NCBI GenBank assembly: GCA_964348685.1
Contig: CAYGDM010000030.1
Coordinates: 1 to 14,067 of the forward strand
Length of the DNA stretch: 14,067 nt
Source: DALYDP01 sp964348685
GTDB taxonomy: Bacteria; Patescibacteriota; Gracilibacteria; Peribacterales; Peribacteraceae
Direction of reading: 5' to 3'
Shown: in pieces, positions 12,158 through 14,067 of the stretch
Layout: each line of letters opens with the position of its first letter
Position numbering within the stretch: the stretch's first letter is position 1
Position numbers and translations under genes: made by a program
The notes under the pieces: generated by a model
The model's input: the letters and a program-made list of their open reading frames with translations, nothing else
Databases searched by the model: none
Told to the model about the DNA's origin: nothing

Positions 12158-12598
12158 TTAGTGGGTCGACTCCGAATACGTCACCCCCGCGCGGACGTGC
12201 TCCAGCGCGTCTTTCATGTACGGAACCATCTCCGGCAACGCATCGAGCGGGAACCAATCGAGGTGATCGCTCTTCGCCGGTTCCGCGTTCGTCGGCTCCC
12301 CTTTCCACTCGGCCGCGGTGAAGAAATATGCGACGCGTTCGTGCGACACGGGAACATGCGAATAGCGGTGCATCGTATGACGCAAAACGATCGTCGCCGG
12401 ATCGACGATGACGCCCGTCTCCTCCAATGCCTCGCGCACCGCACCGATCGTCGGCGTCTCGCCCGGCTCTTTGTGACCGGCCGGAAAGCAGTATTTGCCG
12501 TCCATGTAGCCGGTGTTCCGCCGTCGCAACAAACAGACCTTTCCGTCCCGAATGAGAATCAACGAAACTTCTTGGATGGCGGAGCAGTCGTTACGCAT
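12158..12598 (-). CDS. Nudix (MutT-like) hydrolase (146 aa)
   Basis: Nudix enzymes split nucleoside diphosphates linked to another group; small ones often clean up damaged or excess nucleotides. The complete Nudix box G-x5-E-x7-REUxEExGU is visible from GHKEPGE through REALEETGV, with the metal-binding REALEE core intact. The beta strand before it (VSLILIRDGKVCLLRRR) and the WFPLDALPEM segment after it are also typical. ATG 12598 was chosen because AGGA lies 8 bases upstream and the product then has the usual compact length; ATG 12607 adds three residues, and the open frame to 12670 would run over a hairpin. The substrate cannot be read from sequence. It is convergent with the 11672-12106 gene. 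Confidence 0.9.
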   Translation of the reverse strand: MRNDCSAIQEVSLILIRDGKVCLLRRRNTGYMDGKYCFPAGHKEPGETPTIGAVREALEETGVIVDPATIVLRHTMHRYSHVPVSHERVAYFFTAAEWKGEPTNAEPAKSDHLDWFPLDALPEMVPYMKDALEHVRAGVTYSESTH

Positions 12599-12633
12599 GC
12601 GGCACATCCTACACGCTTCGATTTCCAAACATA

Positions 12634-12661
12634 ACAAAAGCCACCCGTTTGAAGGGGTGGC
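12634..12661 (-). terminator. Minus-strand hairpin upstream of the Nudix gene
   Basis: On the minus strand, a 7-bp stem GCCACCC / GGGTGGC with an 8-base loop is followed by TTTTGTT. It has terminator form but lies ahead of the Nudix start on the same strand, so it would stop transcription coming from the right (antisense to the 12736 gene or read-through from pnp) or act as an attenuator. A T run is absent on the plus strand. Confidence 0.55.
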
Positions 12662-12735
12662 AGTTGTCAAAAAGTGGAAAGATCGAAGCCCGCCTTGAGA
12701 GTGAGCGGAACCCTTTTAAAGAGTTCGTCAAAAAA

Positions 12736-12954
12736 ATGCAAGATTTTCTTCACATTTCGATGGACTGCATTGTCCGTTTCCCGATACTGGCGTGGATGAA
12801 CGCCGCGCCACTCGCCCTCGCCGAAGACGTCCTCCTCTCGCCGATTAATGTCGTGGGAGGATATTCGCTACTCCAGATTGGCATCGCGGCAGGCGTGGTC
12901 GGGGCAGGAATTTGGGGCCTGCGCGCGCTCTATAACAAAGCGATCAACGGATAA
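12736..12954 (+). CDS. Small exported or membrane peptide (72 aa), unknown
   Basis: The N-terminal 29 residues look like a signal peptide, with hydrophobic CIVRFPILAW and a cut after APLALA, leaving a short mature peptide with one membrane helix (about residues 45-65, LLQIGIAAGVVGAGIWGL) and a basic end (RALYNKAING). This plan, a signal peptide followed by a Gly/Ala-rich helix, is seen in small VirB2/TrbC-like subunits of secretion systems, but those have two helices and no partner genes are nearby, so I do not assign it. ATG 12736 follows an A run with only a weak ribosome site (AAAGAG, about 13 bases away); the frame stays open upstream to 12649 but over a hairpin. It is convergent with pnp. 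Coding status is moderate. Confidence 0.5.
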   Translation: MQDFLHISMDCIVRFPILAWMNAAPLALAEDVLLSPINVVGGYSLLQIGIAAGVVGAGIWGLRALYNKAING

Positions 12955-12955
12955 G

Positions 12956-12986
12956 AAAAAGGCGCCCCCTCGACTGCGGGAACGCC
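12956..12986 (-). terminator. Terminator of pnp (minus strand)
   Basis: On the minus strand a 9-bp stem GGCGTTCCC / GGGGGCGCC (two G-U pairs) with an 8-base loop is followed by TTTTTC. It lies 20 bases after the pnp stop codon. The A run downstream on that strand is absent, so it is not a good terminator for the opposite gene. Confidence 0.82.
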
Positions 12987-13005
12987 CTCTTCGTCGTATC
13001 ACTGT

Positions 13006-14067
13006 TTAGCGCCGGAATCCTCCCGGACGCGGACCTCCACGCGGGGGTCCTCCGAAACCGCCTGGGCGGGGGCCCTGGGCTACGAAGCCCTCGGGCGGAG
13101 GCGTCATCTGCTTGAGTGAGAGGCGCGTCTTGCCTTCCTGCGCATCGAACTCGACGCACTTCACCTGCAGCGTCTGGCCCATCTGCACGACGTCTTCCAC
13201 CTGCTCCGTGCGGCCCCAGGCCAATTCGGAGATGTGGATCATGCCATCCTTGCCGTGGCCGAACTCGGCGATTGCGCCGACACCCGGGATGATGCGGATG
13301 ATCTTCGCGTCGTAGACCTTGCCGACTTCCGGCTTCTCCGTGATGCCGAGGATCCACTCCTTGGCGCGGGCCATCATGGCGCCGTCTGCCGAGGTGATGA
13401 AGATGATGCCGGAGTCCTCGATGTCGATTTCGACGCCGAGATCGCCCGTGATCTTCTGGATCGTTTCACCGCCCTTACCGATGACGAGGCGGATGTCTTC
13501 CGGGTTGATCTGGATCGTCTCGATGCGCGGCGCGTACGGGGACAATTCGTGGCGCGGTTCCTGGATCGTGCCGAGCATGATCGAGAGGATCTCGCCGCGG
13601 CCCACGCGGGCGCGTTCCAAGGCTTCCTTGAACACGGAATCAGGAAGGCCCTTGATCTTGATATCCATCTGGATGGCCGTGATGCCCTTCTCGGTGCCGG
13701 TCACCTTGAAGTCCATATCGCCGCCGAAGTCTTCTTCGTCTTGGAGATCGGAGAGAATCACGTACTGGCCTTTCTCTTCATCGGAGACGAGGCCGAGCGC
13801 GATGCCCGACACCGGCGCCTTGATCGGCACGCCGGCCGCCATGAGCGCGAGCGTGGTGCCGCAGGTCGCAGCCATGGAGGAGGAACCGTTGCTCGCCAGA
13901 ATCTCGGTGACGGTGCGGATCGTGTACGGGAATTCCTCGGCCGTCGGGAGCACAGGCTCAAGACCGCGCTGGGCCAAGTTGCCGTGACCGATTTCGCGGT
14001 TACCGACGCTGAGGCGATTGCTGGTCTCGCCAACAGAGAACGGCGGGAAATTGTAGTGATGCATGTA
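13006..14067 (-). CDS. pnp: Polynucleotide phosphorylase, C-terminal part (353 aa visible)
   Basis: PNPase degrades RNA from the 3' end using phosphate and also adds tails. The window edge cuts the gene; what remains starts at YMHHYNFPPFSVGE in the second RNase PH domain. That domain shows REIGHGNLAQRGLEPVLP, SNGSSSMAATCG, GVPIKAPVSGIALGL and GDMDFKVTGTEKGITAIQMD with the catalytic Asp region. The KH domain follows with IRLVIGKGGETIQKI, its GKGG loop intact, and then the S1 domain (VGKVYDAKIIRIIPGVGAIAEF, GMIHISELAW, KTRLSLKQ). The last 25 residues are a Gly/Pro/Arg-rich tail with GGF and RGG-like repeats, which probably adds RNA binding or protein contacts. All core residues seen are intact. 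A terminator follows; the neighbour across it is convergent. Confidence 0.96.
   Translation of the reverse strand, partial: YMHHYNFPPFSVGETSNRLSVGNREIGHGNLAQRGLEPVLPTAEEFPYTIRTVTEILASNGSSSMAATCGTTLALMAAGVPIKAPVSGIALGLVSDEEKGQYVILSDLQDEEDFGGDMDFKVTGTEKGITAIQMDIKIKGLPDSVFKEALERARVGRGEILSIMLGTIQEPRHELSPYAPRIETIQINPEDIRLVIGKGGETIQKITGDLGVEIDIEDSGIIFITSADGAMMARAKEWILGITEKPEVGKVYDAKIIRIIPGVGAIAEFGHGKDGMIHISELAWGRTEQVEDVVQMGQTLQVKCVEFDAQEGKTRLSLKQMTPPPEGFVAQGPRPGGFGGPPRGGPRPGGFRR

Noticed and set aside
12649..12735. Extended start of the 72-residue peptide
   Set aside because: The extra 29 residues would be read across the hairpin at 12634-12661, are highly charged and would precede a signal peptide, which must be N-terminal.
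1..14067. tRNA or rRNA genes, CRISPR arrays, insertion sequences, attachment sites
   Set aside because: I saw no cloverleaf-like sequence, no regularly spaced direct repeats, no transposase or integrase motifs and no long terminal inverted repeats; reading by eye could miss a degenerate element.

Overview
The window looks like a chromosomal segment from a member of the Patescibacteria (Candidate Phyla Radiation), possibly from the ABY1 group such as Uhrbacteria. This rests on style rather than a marker tree: short, tightly packed transcription units, many small orphan membrane or exported proteins, a CxxC zinc-ribbon protein of a type frequent in these genomes, a pilin-like periplasmic domain and a fermentative D-2-hydroxyacid dehydrogenase. 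UGA is used as a stop (for example in the LCP gene), so the genetic code is the standard bacterial one. Most genes are GC-rich; the putative GT-C glycosyltransferase gene and a few orphans are clearly more AT-rich.

Layout from left to right. (1) 2-330: 3' part of rplL (L7/L12) with a one-base frameshift, closed by a strong terminator. (2) 496-822: orphan membrane protein with its own promoter and hairpin. (3) 951-2141: exported protein with a pilin-like C-terminal domain. (4) 2265-2588: CxxC zinc-ribbon protein behind a near-consensus promoter, ended by a 12-bp terminator. (5) 2678-3978: operon of a 55-residue Cys-rich exported peptide, a 147-residue Cys-containing membrane protein and a DUF1624-type acyltransferase. 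(6) 4019-5536: AT-rich multi-spanning GT-C-like glycosyltransferase, overlapping tail-to-tail with (7) 5531-6508 (minus), a D-lactate-dehydrogenase-like enzyme. (8) 6626-9050: LytR-CpsA-Psr protein plus a polytopic membrane protein, divergent from the dehydrogenase. (9) 9087-10919: lexA and a Y-family polymerase, an SOS mutagenesis operon with a palindrome in its promoter. (10) 11025-12106: two soluble orphans with separate expression signals. (11) 12158-12598 (minus): Nudix hydrolase. (12) 12736-12954: 72-residue exported/membrane peptide. (13) 13006-14067 (minus): C-terminal part of polynucleotide phosphorylase.

Three themes join the genes. Envelope building: the GT-C enzyme, the DUF1624 acyltransferase, the LCP ligase and the exported pilin-like protein. 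Genome maintenance: LexA, the translesion polymerase and Nudix. Core expression: L7/L12 and PNPase. The signals most worth following are a 16-bp palindrome (GTGTAC-N4-GTACAC) between the -35 and -10 of lexA, which may be a new LexA operator type; several promoters whose -10 box lies only 6-10 bases from the ATG, suggesting leaderless mRNAs; the pilin-like domain carried on a protein without a prepilin N-terminus; and the small Cys-rich peptide gene at 2678-2845.
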